Below, piece after piece: positions 1 through 5,634 of a DNA stretch of 5,796 bases (positions are counted from its first letter, which is position 1; each line of letters starts with the position of its first letter). A model generated the notes under the pieces. It saw nothing but the letters and a program-made list of their open reading frames with translations, did no database searches and was not told the origin of the DNA. The DNA comes from CAYSLC01 sp964431545. GTDB taxonomy: Bacteria > Desulfobacterota > Desulfobacteria > Desulfobacterales > JAABSP01. Location: contig CAYSLC010000293.1 of NCBI GenBank assembly GCA_964431545.1, forward strand, positions 1 through 5,796, written 5' to 3'. The position numbers were made by a program, and so were the translations under genes.

Positions 1-1097
1 TCCCGCCATTCCCGCAGGGTGCGGGCGTAATGGGGCGTGATGTCTTCCAGGTGAAAGAGCCTCAGATCGGTGGCCCGGGTGAGGGATTCGGTCATGGCCG
101 TGATCGACGGGATGCAACTTCCCGGGAAGATGTACCGCTTGATGAAATCCACCGTCCGCTTGTGCTCTTCGAACGCCTGATCCCGCATGGTGATGGCCTG
201 GATCGCCATCATCCCGTCCTCGCGCAGCAATCGGCTGCATGTCTCAAAAAAGGTATCCAGATACTGATGACCCACCGCCTCGATCATTTCGATGGAGACG
301 AGCTTGTCGTAGCGGCCGGTCAGGTTCCGGTAGTCCTCGTACAGCAGCGTGATCCGGTCGGAGAGGCCCGCCTCCCGAATCCGTTGGGCGGCCAGTTCGT
401 ACTGCGCCTGGGAGATGGTGGTGGTGGTGACGCGGCATCCATACTGTTGCGCGGCATAGAGGGCAAAGCCGCCCCATCCGGTCCCGATTTCAACCACATG
501 ATCGTCGGCGGTGAGCTGGAGCTTTTCGCAGATCCGCCGGTATTTGGCAATGGAGGCCTCGGCCAGGCTGCTCCCTTCCGTTTCGAAGATGCCGGCCGAA
601 TAGGTCAGGGTCTCGTCCAGAAAGAGCCGGTAAAAGTCGTTGCCCAGGTCGTAATGGGCCAGGATGTTGGCCCGGCTCCCGGCCGGGGTGTTCCGGCGTA
701 GAAAATGGTACGCCCGGTTCAGGGGCGTGGTCAGGCGGGCCCAGCCCGTCTCCATGGGCCGGAAGACCGGCTCGTTGAGCAACAGGATGCGGATCACCGC
801 CGTCAGGTCCCGGCTCGACCAGAGCCCCTCCATGTAGGCTTCCGCCGCGCCCAGGGTGCCGCCCAGAGCGACGCGGCTGTAGAAGCGCGGATGATGCACC
901 CGGACGGTCCCCTCCAGGGAACAAACACGGGTGAGCCCGCCGAAGGCCGATGGTTCTCCGTCTTCGACCAATGTGATGCGTCCGTGCTGCAATGTTTGCA
1001 GCTTGTCCAGTACAAGCCGTCTGGAGATGCGATCCAGAGTCCGCTCCCGGCGCATTTTCGGAGCGGCGGCTTCGAGGGGGATGATGTCTGCTTTCAT
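1..1097 (-). CDS. Cyclopropane-fatty-acyl-phospholipid synthase-like SAM methyltransferase (C-terminus beyond window)
   Basis: The frame is open from the ATG at 1097 to the window edge: 365 residues plus two bases, so the last roughly 50-60 residues of this ~420-residue family are missing. The SAM-binding motif is EIGTGWGG (203-210), followed by TTTTIS (224-229) and SIEMIEAVG (268-276); HYDLGNDFY (148-156) and YIFPG (322-326) are also family hallmarks. The family transfers the SAM methyl to cis double bonds of phospholipid acyl chains at the membrane. Aligned by eye with E. coli Cfa, Glu239 (E273), Ile268 (I302) and Tyr317 (Y357) are kept, but Cys139 is A169 and His266 is Q300. From memory, this pattern marks the subfamily encoded beside DUF1365 and FAD-protein genes, so I read it as a functional variant, not decay. 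The start has AAGGA 7 nt upstream and overlaps the DUF1365 stop as ATGA. Family certain; exact lipid product unknown. Confidence 0.95.
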   Translation of the reverse strand, partial: MKADIIPLEAAAPKMRRERTLDRISRRLVLDKLQTLQHGRITLVEDGEPSAFGGLTRVCSLEGTVRVHHPRFYSRVALGGTLGAAEAYMEGLWSSRDLTAVIRILLLNEPVFRPMETGWARLTTPLNRAYHFLRRNTPAGSRANILAHYDLGNDFYRLFLDETLTYSAGIFETEGSSLAEASIAKYRRICEKLQLTADDHVVEIGTGWGGFALYAAQQYGCRVTTTTISQAQYELAAQRIREAGLSDRITLLYEDYRNLTGRYDKLVSIEMIEAVGHQYLDTFFETCSRLLREDGMMAIQAITMRDQAFEEHKRTVDFIKRYIFPGSCIPSITAMTESLTRATDLRLFHLEDITPHYARTLREWR

Positions 1098-1876
1098 GGC
1101 GAAGTCCTTTCCCGCTGAACAGCGCGTTTTCGGGGGTGTGTAAAAAACGGAACCTTTTTCAGCGTCAGTCGCAGGGCCTGGAAATAGATCATGGCGCTCA
1201 CCTTGAGGGTCATGAACGGGTACTTGATCAGTGATGTTGTCAACGCCGAACGGCTGATGGCGCGTCGCCGCAGGGCCAGGGTGGCGTCGAAAAGCCGTTG
1301 TCCGTCCTGCTCATCGATCATGTGGATCTGCAGCCCTTCGCCCGGCGTCCGGAACCGCCAGTCGTACCGGATGTCCATATCGATGAAGGGCGACACGTGA
1401 AACGCCTTGGCGAAGCGATGCCGGCGCCACCGGGGTTGGGGATGAAGGTTGTCGGAAGCGCCGAGGACATAGCAGTGGCGCTCTCCCCAGGGCGTATTGT
1501 GGATCTCCACGACAACCGTCTCCACCCGGCGGTCGTCCCGGTCGTAGATGTAATAGAAGGTGGCCGGGTTGAAGCAATGGCCCCAGTATCGCAGATGTGT
1601 CAGCATCCGGATGGGACCCGCCGGCTCTTCCCCGAGCCGCCGGGCGACGAGGTCGCGCACCGACCGGTCGATGGAGGTGTGCGGATCGCCGAAATGGTCC
1701 CGCCGCCGCAAATAGGCCGCATTGACGCGGCCGACGGACCAGAGGGGATGATCGGCGAAGACCGTGTCCAGTTCCGCCAGGTCGAGAAATAGGAAGAAGA
1801 TGCGGTACTGGAAGTGGTTCGGTCGGGGACGAAACCGCCGGTGCCGGATCGTTCCTTCGTAGATGCAACTGTTCAT
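1094..1876 (-). CDS. DUF1365 family protein
   Basis: This 260-residue protein is a full-length DUF1365 (PF07103, COG3496) member. Visible hallmarks are YEGTIRHRRFRPRPNHFQY near the N-terminus (6-24), LRYWGHCFNPATFYYIYD (95-112), VEIHNTPWGERHCYV (123-137) and FHVSPFIDMDIRYDW (159-173). There is no signal peptide. A hydrophobic patch around 217-235 could touch the membrane. No biochemical activity is established for the family as far as I know; it is almost always encoded between an FAD-dependent oxidoreductase and a Cfa-like methyltransferase, as here, which suggests a part in the same lipid modification. The ATG at 1876 has a GGAG about 9 nt upstream. The TGA stop shares bases with the next ATG (ATGA, 1094-1097), which points to translational coupling and matched output with the methyltransferase. 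Confidence 0.95.
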   Translation of the reverse strand: MNSCIYEGTIRHRRFRPRPNHFQYRIFFLFLDLAELDTVFADHPLWSVGRVNAAYLRRRDHFGDPHTSIDRSVRDLVARRLGEEPAGPIRMLTHLRYWGHCFNPATFYYIYDRDDRRVETVVVEIHNTPWGERHCYVLGASDNLHPQPRWRRHRFAKAFHVSPFIDMDIRYDWRFRTPGEGLQIHMIDEQDGQRLFDATLALRRRAISRSALTTSLIKYPFMTLKVSAMIYFQALRLTLKKVPFFTHPRKRAVQRERTSP

Positions 1877-1920
1877 GGGGTTCCGCTCCGTTTCTCTTCC
1901 GCGGGCGCCGCGGGGTCCGG

Positions 1921-2943
1921 TTATGCGTCCGCCAGGCTGAGGCCGAAGGCCTCGGCGACCGCCAGTCCGCTGTTGACGCCGTCTTCGTGAAATCCGTATC
2001 CCCAGTAGGCCCCGCAGTAATGGGTGCGGTTGACACCGCTGATCTCGGCGCGCCGTTTCCGGGCCGCCAGCCCTTCGGGATCATAGACCGGGTGGTGGTA
2101 GACGAACCGGCGATGGACCAGACTCGGATCGATTCGGCCGGGCCAGTTGAGGGTGACGCAAAAGGGCGTCTCGGATTGGATGTTCTGCAGCATGTTCATN
2201 NNNNNNNNNNNNNNNNNNNNNNNNNNNNNNNNNNNNNNNNNNNNNNNNNNNNNNNNNNNNNNNNNNNNNNNNNNNNNNNNNNNNNNNNNNNNNNNNNNNG
2301 GGGCCACGTACTCGCGGGATCCGCCCTTGATGACGCGCCACTGGGGCTGGTTCCGGACCTTGAGAAAGCCGTGGTTGTTGAAGAATTCCACGAAATACCG
2401 GGCGGGAAATTCCTGGAACTTTTCCGGGTCCGCCGACCAGATGGCCGATCCCATGGGGATGATGAACTGATTTCGGAACCACGGGCTGTACCGGTTTTGT
2501 TCCAGGTATGCCGCCAGGGTCGTCTCGTCGTCGGGGGAATCGAGCAGGGAAAGGGATTCCCGCCGGAAGCGGCGGGCGTCCGCCAGCATCCGGTAAAAGG
2601 CCGGCCGCAGCAGGTTGCGCCGCTGGGCAAAGAGGGCGTTGGGATTGCTGGGGCTGAAGACCAGGCCGCTCTTTTTGCACTGGAGGCTGAAACTCATGTT
2701 GGAGGGCTGGCTGACCACACCCAGCTTGTCCATGAGCCGGATGAAATTGGGGTAGGTCTTGTCGTTGAAGACGATAAACCCCGTATCCACGGCATACCGG
2801 CGGCCTGCGACCTCGAGATCGACGGTATGGGTGTGGCCGCCGATTTCGTCGTTGGCTTCAAAGACCGTCACTTCGTGTTCGGGGCTCAGCAGATATGCGG
2901 TGACCATGCCGGATATGCCGGCGCCGATGATGGCGATGCGCAT
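1921..2943 (-). CDS. NAD(P)/FAD-dependent oxidoreductase, amine-oxidase fold (COG2907-like), interrupted by assembly gap
   Basis: The N-terminus has a dinucleotide-binding signature: GAGISG (7-12), the acidic end of strand 2 in VFEAN (27-31), and GGHTHTV (35-41). Family motifs follow: DTGFIVFN (53-60), PMGSAIWS (163-170) and GGSREYV (207-213). The C-terminal FAD-binding end is YCGAYWGYGFHEDGVNSGLA (309-328). These place it with the predicted FAD proteins always found beside DUF1365 and Cfa-like genes, where a redox step on an unsaturated or methylated acyl chain is the usual guess. The block of N at 2200-2299 falls after residue 214; the codon touching its edge reads CCN (Pro). Both flanks happen to share a frame across the placeholder, giving 340 residues, but the family is normally about 410-420, so the true gap should be larger. 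Start: ATG at 2943, GAGG 8 nt upstream, 30 nt after the desaturase stop. Function inferred from context only. Confidence 0.92.
   Translation of the reverse strand: MRIAIIGAGISGMVTAYLLSPEHEVTVFEANDEIGGHTHTVDLEVAGRRYAVDTGFIVFNDKTYPNFIRLMDKLGVVSQPSNMSFSLQCKKSGLVFSPSNPNALFAQRRNLLRPAFYRMLADARRFRRESLSLLDSPDDETTLAAYLEQNRYSPWFRNQFIIPMGSAIWSADPEKFQEFPARYFVEFFNNHGFLKVRNQPQWRVIKGGSREYVAXXXXXXXXXXXXXXXXXXXXXXXXXXXXXXXXXXMNMLQNIQSETPFCVTLNWPGRIDPSLVHRRFVYHHPVYDPEGLAARKRRAEISGVNRTHYCGAYWGYGFHEDGVNSGLAVAEAFGLSLADA
2200..2299. other. Assembly gap of 100 N inside the FAD-protein gene
   Basis: Exactly 100 consecutive N lie between clean sequence on both sides. A round 100 is a common scaffolding placeholder for a gap of unknown length. 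Comparing the flanking motifs with the family (GGSREYV before, MNMLQ after) suggests that roughly 105-115 residues normally lie between them, compared with the 34 that this block allows. Confidence 0.97.
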
Positions 2944-2973
2944 GGTGGTTGCCTCTTCTTTCCGGGGCGGACG

Positions 2974-3942
2974 TCAGCCCTCGATCCGGTTCTGTTGCCG
3001 CCGGTTCTCCGGGACCCCGCGCAGGTCATGGACGATACCGAACCGGGAGAGCAACGCCAGGAGATAATAGGTGATGTCGATCTCCCACCAGTAAAATCCC
3101 TGACGGGCGGAGACGGCGTAATGGTGGTGGTTGTTGTGCCATCCTTCCCCCAGGGTCAGGAGGGAGAGAAGGGCGTTGTTGCGGCTGGTGTCCCGCGTGT
3201 CGAACCGGCGCCTCCCCACCATATGGCAGAATGAATTGATGGAAACGGTGGCATGGAGCAGGGCCACGGAAGAGATGAAAAACCCCCAGACCACCATCTG
3301 CATCCCGTTCGTGCCGAGTCGCGGCGCATTGGCCGCCAGAAGCTCCCCGACGACGTACAACGCAACGGCCAGCAGAAGGGGGACCGCCTTATCGAAACGG
3401 TTCAGCCAGCGCAGTTCCGGAAACCGCAGCCATTCCCGGACATAGGCGTAGTCGGTCGGAAAATGAGCCCGGGAGGTCAGCCAGCCGATGTGGCTCCACC
3501 AGAACCCGTGGCGCGAGGGGGAATGGGCGTCCTCATCCTGATCGGTATACCGGTGATGGCGGCGGTGGTGGGCGGCCCACCAGAGCGGCCCCCGCTGAAC
3601 GGATGCATTGCCTATCGCCGCGAACACGAACTGCCAGAACCGACCGGTCTTGAACGCCTTGTGGGAAAAATACCGGTGATAAAAGGCGGTAATGGCGAAC
3701 ATGCGTACCAGGTACAGCCCGAGTGCCGTAAGGACCGCCGTCGGGCTCCATCCGGTCCAGATCACGCCGAGGCAGGCGACGTGCAGGAAAAGGAGCGGTG
3801 CGATGCGGATCCAGTCCACCTTGTGGGGGTCGACCGCTTCGGACGCTTCGGAAATCCCGCTGCTTGCTTCGGCGTCAAACCACCGCAGAACGGACAGGAG
3901 GACCCATCTTCTCCTCAGCTCTCTTTTGTGGATGTCAGCCAT
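2974..3942 (-). CDS. Membrane acyl-lipid/acyl-CoA desaturase (type 1 fatty acid desaturase, COG1398-like)
   Basis: From the chosen start the protein has 322 residues and all the di-iron histidine boxes of Ole1/Delta9-type desaturases: HRYFSH (89-94), HHRRHH (125-130) and HNNHHH (269-274), plus the NSFCH histidine (237-241 region). Hydrophobic segments near 47-62, 66-84, 186-208 and 215-235 fit the two-hairpin membrane topology. The family uses O2 and electrons to insert a cis double bond, commonly at C9, into saturated acyl chains. As first gene of the operon it probably supplies the unsaturated chain that the Cfa-like enzyme modifies. Start choice: the frame stays open to an ATG at 4077, adding 45 residues; that ATG has a good TAAGGA. 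I prefer 3942 because family members begin near this RRRW...LRWFD stretch, and because the extra 135 bp hold two perfect palindromes and a plausible promoter. GAAGAG precedes 3942. Confidence 0.93.
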   Translation of the reverse strand: MADIHKRELRRRWVLLSVLRWFDAEASSGISEASEAVDPHKVDWIRIAPLLFLHVACLGVIWTGWSPTAVLTALGLYLVRMFAITAFYHRYFSHKAFKTGRFWQFVFAAIGNASVQRGPLWWAAHHRRHHRYTDQDEDAHSPSRHGFWWSHIGWLTSRAHFPTDYAYVREWLRFPELRWLNRFDKAVPLLLAVALYVVGELLAANAPRLGTNGMQMVVWGFFISSVALLHATVSINSFCHMVGRRRFDTRDTSRNNALLSLLTLGEGWHNNHHHYAVSARQGFYWWEIDITYYLLALLSRFGIVHDLRGVPENRRQQNRIEG

Positions 3943-3958
3943 GTGCAACTCTTCAGGT

Positions 3959-3981
3959 CTTCCATTTCCATCTAATGGAAG
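3959..3981. repeat. Inverted repeat just upstream of the desaturase ribosome-binding region
   Basis: TTCCAT (3966-3971) and ATGGAA (3975-3980) form a perfect 6-bp inverted repeat around a 3-nt centre. A second register pairs CTTCCAT (3959-3965) with ATGGAAG (3975-3981) around 9 nt, because TTCCAT is present twice in tandem. It lies about 17 nt upstream of the ATG at 3942, so it could be an operator or an RNA hairpin in the leader. Confidence 0.5.
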
Positions 3982-3998
3982 GCAGGTCAGAAAGTCAA
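3970..3998 (-). promoter_or_regulatory. Candidate sigma70-type promoter for the desaturase operon
   Basis: On the minus strand TTGACT (3998-3993, five of six matches to TTGACA) is followed after exactly 17 nt by TTAGAT (3975-3970, only three of six matches to TATAAT). Transcription would begin near 3963 and give a leader of about 20 nt to the ATG at 3942, which favours the shorter desaturase. Both hexamers overlap palindromes. The weak -10 keeps this tentative. Confidence 0.3.
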
Positions 3999-4005
3999 TA
4001 TTGAC
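3994..4005. promoter_or_regulatory. Perfect 12-bp palindrome GTCAATATTGAC, possible operator
   Basis: GTCAATATTGAC is its own reverse complement. A further GTCA at 4015-4018 faces the TGAC at 4002-4005 across 9 nt. It overlaps the TTGACT -35 candidate, the right position for a repressor site. The regulator cannot be named from the sequence. Confidence 0.4.
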
Positions 4006-4118
4006 GTTGATGATGTCACATCCTCGGACAGGATGGAATGGACGGTGTCGGACAACAACCTTTGAGGCGGTAGCCATGCCATTCCTTACCTTCGAGGGGC
4101 CAATGTTTTCAGACCGAA

Positions 4119-4145
4119 TTTATAGCCGGAGAAGGGTGTTGTAAA
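4119..4145 (-). promoter_or_regulatory. Alternative candidate promoter upstream of the longer desaturase start
   Basis: On the minus strand TTTACA (4145-4140, five of six matches) precedes TATAAA (4124-4119, five of six matches) with a short 15-nt spacer. It would start transcription near 4112, leaving about 35 nt to the ATG at 4077. Spacing is below the optimum, so confidence is low. Confidence 0.3.
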
Positions 4146-4186
4146 TAATAGGTTAAACGGGAGCTATTAATAGGTAAATACTATTA
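4146..4186. promoter_or_regulatory. Cluster of TAATAG/CTATTA half-sites, probable operator region
   Basis: Four half-sites occur in 41 bp: TAATAG at 4146-4151, CTATTA at 4164-4169, TAATAG at 4168-4173 and CTATTA at 4181-4186. The middle two make a perfect 10-bp palindrome (4164-4173). TAATAGGT is directly repeated 22 bp apart (4146 and 4168), about two helical turns. The last pair forms TAATAG-N7-CTATTA, matching the inverted repeat at 5536-5554. A perfect minus-strand TATAAT (4188-4183) overlaps the cluster, but I see no -35 at the right distance. Confidence 0.5.
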
Positions 4187-4292
4187 TAAAATGGGATCCG
4201 AATCGATCTCTCGTCTGGTTTCACGGCGGTACGTCTTGATTCCAGATCAAATCTTCATCTTCCAAGGCTACGGTGGTGACCGTGGTTTTCCA

Positions 4293-4317
4293 TTATCCCC
4301 GACATGACACGGGATAA
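4293..4317. other. Hairpin downstream of the membrane-protein gene
   Basis: TTATCCC (4293-4299) and GGGATAA (4311-4317) pair perfectly around an 11-nt loop, which can tighten further by CCCG/CGGG pairing with one bulged C. It begins 29 nt after the stop of the minus-strand gene at 4346. No T-run follows on the minus strand, so it is not a standard intrinsic terminator; it may stabilise the 3' end of the transcript. Confidence 0.35.
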
Positions 4318-4345
4318 GGGATGCCGGAAGCGCGGCGGATCGCGT

Positions 4346-5515
4346 TCAACCGCTGTTTGGCGCCCCGCGAGTCACTTTCAGCGCCCGCCAGTCCACGACC
4401 CACGGATACCCGAAATACCCGTCCCGCACCGTCAGCCGGACCGGCAGGCCCCGGGGGAAATCGCCCCGGGGTCGGTCGAGGCCGGCCGTGATCCGGCCAT
4501 TCACCCTGAACCGGATCTTTTTCCCGCCGCGGCCTTTGGTGTAGGTCACATAAACCGTACCGGTCAATTCCACAGCCGGTGAAGCGTCCAGGGCGCCGTT
4601 TGCCACAAACAGACCGCCGACGGAGATTTGGTAAAAGCCCGGAAGTGCCAGAAGCAGGACCATCCCGAGGGTGATGTGCCGGTCGGTCCGGCGGCTCGAA
4701 ACCAGCCATGCCAGCAGAAGGTAACCGGCCGACAGTCCCGCCGCCACCGGGGTGGCCGCTTTGGCCGCCTGCCAGAGAGAAAGATAGAGGGGCGGGTAGA
4801 TCTCCGTGCCCACGATATAAAGGAGCAACCCGGCGACGAGGAAAACGGCCAGCGGCGCGCCGAGCCAAAGCCGAAGGGCGGTGCCGGCGAGCGGGGCGCC
4901 GGTCACGCGAAGGAGAAACCGGTCGGCGGGGCGCGAGACGGTCCGGAGGTCGTCCAGAAGCGGGATCACGCTCTCCGGATAGACCCGTTCCTGGAGGTCG
5001 AGTTCTTGTTTCATGGTGACACCGTCCCGGCCGAACCGGACTTCGGTGGTGGGCATCTCAAAAAACCGGGCCACCTGATGGCGGAACCGTTCGTCGGACA
5101 GGATGGCGGCGGCCGCGGCCGGTTCGGCGGTGTCGATGTGGAAATGGGGGTCGAAATCGGGGGCCCCGACGGCAATGGGCCGGGTAAGGCGAAGACGGCG
5201 GCAGATCCGGTCGAACCGGTTCCGCCGCCGGATCGTAAAGGCCATGCCCTGGGGGGCCATCAGGGTGAGGATCAGGTAGGGCGGGGTGCCTTTGTGGGGC
5301 GGCCGATAGGTGCAGGTGAAGGGTGCGCCATCATATTTGCCTGAAACCGATGCGGCCCCGGTGGACCAGTTGGTCCGGATGCGGCCGCCGGTCCAGTCGG
5401 CCACCGCCTGTATGGCCCGGCGGGATCGCCTGAAGTAGAATTTGAGGAAAAGGGCGCAGGACAGAAGGGTAACGCCGCCAAAGACGCTGAGAATGATGAC
5501 GAGGTCGCTGGGCAC
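4346..5515 (-). CDS. Hypothetical multipass membrane protein
   Basis: I do not recognise a named family. The 389-residue protein has an N-terminal hydrophobic helix (about 5-28) followed by a basic stop (RRSRR). A soluble region follows (about 30-205), with KYDGAPFTCTY (60-70), an arginine-rich patch (96-112) and GAPDFDPHFHID (117-128). Three more hydrophobic helices lie near 217-239, 250-272 and 281-304. The C-terminal ~80 residues look like a beta-rich soluble domain with YVTYTKGRGGKKIRFRVNGR (322-341). The order helix, soluble, three helices, soluble resembles uncharacterised membrane proteins in which a GDP.FD-type motif follows a YxGxxF stretch, but no function follows. Translation starts at GTG, fixed by AAGGAG 5 nt upstream; an in-frame stop at 5549-5551 rules out a longer form. 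It shares strand and a palindromic upstream element with the lipid operon. Confidence 0.88.
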   Translation of the reverse strand: MPSDLVIILSVFGGVTLLSCALFLKFYFRRSRRAIQAVADWTGGRIRTNWSTGAASVSGKYDGAPFTCTYRPPHKGTPPYLILTLMAPQGMAFTIRRRNRFDRICRRLRLTRPIAVGAPDFDPHFHIDTAEPAAAAAILSDERFRHQVARFFEMPTTEVRFGRDGVTMKQELDLQERVYPESVIPLLDDLRTVSRPADRFLLRVTGAPLAGTALRLWLGAPLAVFLVAGLLLYIVGTEIYPPLYLSLWQAAKAATPVAAGLSAGYLLLAWLVSSRRTDRHITLGMVLLLALPGFYQISVGGLFVANGALDASPAVELTGTVYVTYTKGRGGKKIRFRVNGRITAGLDRPRGDFPRGLPVRLTVRDGYFGYPWVVDWRALKVTRGAPNSG

Positions 5516-5520
5516 CGGAA

Positions 5521-5526
5521 CTCCTT
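5521..5526 (-). promoter_or_regulatory. Shine-Dalgarno site that fixes a GTG start
   Basis: AAGGAG on the minus strand sits 5 nt before the GTG at 5515. With the in-frame stop just upstream and no in-frame ATG between, it decides the start of the membrane-protein gene. Confidence 0.8.
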
Positions 5527-5535
5527 CCCATTTTT

Positions 5536-5554
5536 TGATAGGTTTGTGCTATCA
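5536..5554. promoter_or_regulatory. Inverted repeat TGATAG-N7-CTATCA, probable operator
   Basis: TGATAG (5536-5541) and CTATCA (5549-5554) are exact reverse complements separated by 7 nt. The repeat lies about 10 nt upstream of the Shine-Dalgarno site of the membrane-protein gene, where a bound protein would block a promoter or early transcription. It shares 13 of 19 positions with TAATAG-N7-CTATTA at 4168-4186, including the GGT after the first half-site. It could also serve the divergent gene at 5669. Confidence 0.5.
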
Positions 5555-5569
5555 GTAAACAACCTTTTT

Positions 5570-5589
5570 GCTCCCGTTGCAAAGGGAGC
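5570..5589. repeat. GCTCCC/GGGAGC inverted repeat in the divergent intergenic region
   Basis: GCTCCC (5570-5575) pairs with GGGAGC (5584-5589) around an 8-nt centre. A weak plus-strand promoter overlaps it: TTGCAA (5577-5582), then 16 nt, then TATCTT (5599-5604), four of six matches each. No T-run follows the stem on either strand, so it is unlikely to be an intrinsic terminator. Confidence 0.4.
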
Positions 5590-5616
5590 TGCCAGACGTA
5601 TCTTATCTACCAAGAG

Positions 5617-5634
5617 GTTGAACGAAACTTCAAC
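5617..5634. repeat. GTTGAA/TTCAAC inverted repeat in the leader of the plus-strand gene
   Basis: GTTGAA (5617-5622) and TTCAAC (5629-5634) are exact reverse complements around CGAAAC. It lies about 24 nt upstream of the ribosome-binding site of the acidic protein gene and would be in the mRNA leader if transcription starts near 5611. Confidence 0.4.

Larger units (their letters stand above)
3943..4345. other. Intergenic regulatory region between the membrane-protein gene and the desaturase
   Basis: About 400 bp without a convincing gene, apart from a possible 45-codon 5' extension of the desaturase (3943-4077). Base composition falls sharply to AT-rich between roughly 4119 and 4200, unlike the GC-rich coding DNA around it. 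It holds two palindromes near the desaturase start, two candidate minus-strand promoters, a cluster of TAATAG/CTATTA half-sites and a hairpin downstream of the membrane-protein stop, listed separately. I see no tRNA or other RNA gene. Confidence 0.6.

Noticed and set aside
412..435. GGTGGTG-rich run that reads as a string of histidines in one minus-strand frame.
   Set aside because: In the true frame it encodes the conserved TTTTIS segment after the SAM-binding motif; the histidine run is a frame artefact.
30..701. Plus-strand open frame of 223 codons opposite the methyltransferase.
   Set aside because: The minus strand there encodes the conserved SAM-binding and YIFPG motifs of the Cfa family, so the plus frame is a shadow.
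1987..3234. Long plus-strand open frame (415 codons) opposite the FAD protein and desaturase.
   Set aside because: It reads through the N block, shows no family motifs, and lies antisense to genes with clear conserved motifs. High GC makes such antisense frames common.
3253..3975. Plus-strand open frame of 240 codons opposite the desaturase.
   Set aside because: It is the complement of the histidine-box desaturase; no motifs and no convincing ribosome-binding context.
4268..4289. CTACGGT/ACCGTGG stem followed by TTTT on the plus strand, resembling an intrinsic terminator.
   Set aside because: There is no plus-strand gene upstream to terminate, the stem is short with a G-T pair, and the T-run is only four bases; on the minus strand no T-run follows.
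4628..5344. Plus-strand open frame of 238 codons opposite the membrane-protein gene.
   Set aside because: Composition is Gly/Arg/Pro/Glu-rich as expected of an antisense shadow in GC-rich DNA; the minus-strand reading has ordered membrane helices and a perfect Shine-Dalgarno site.
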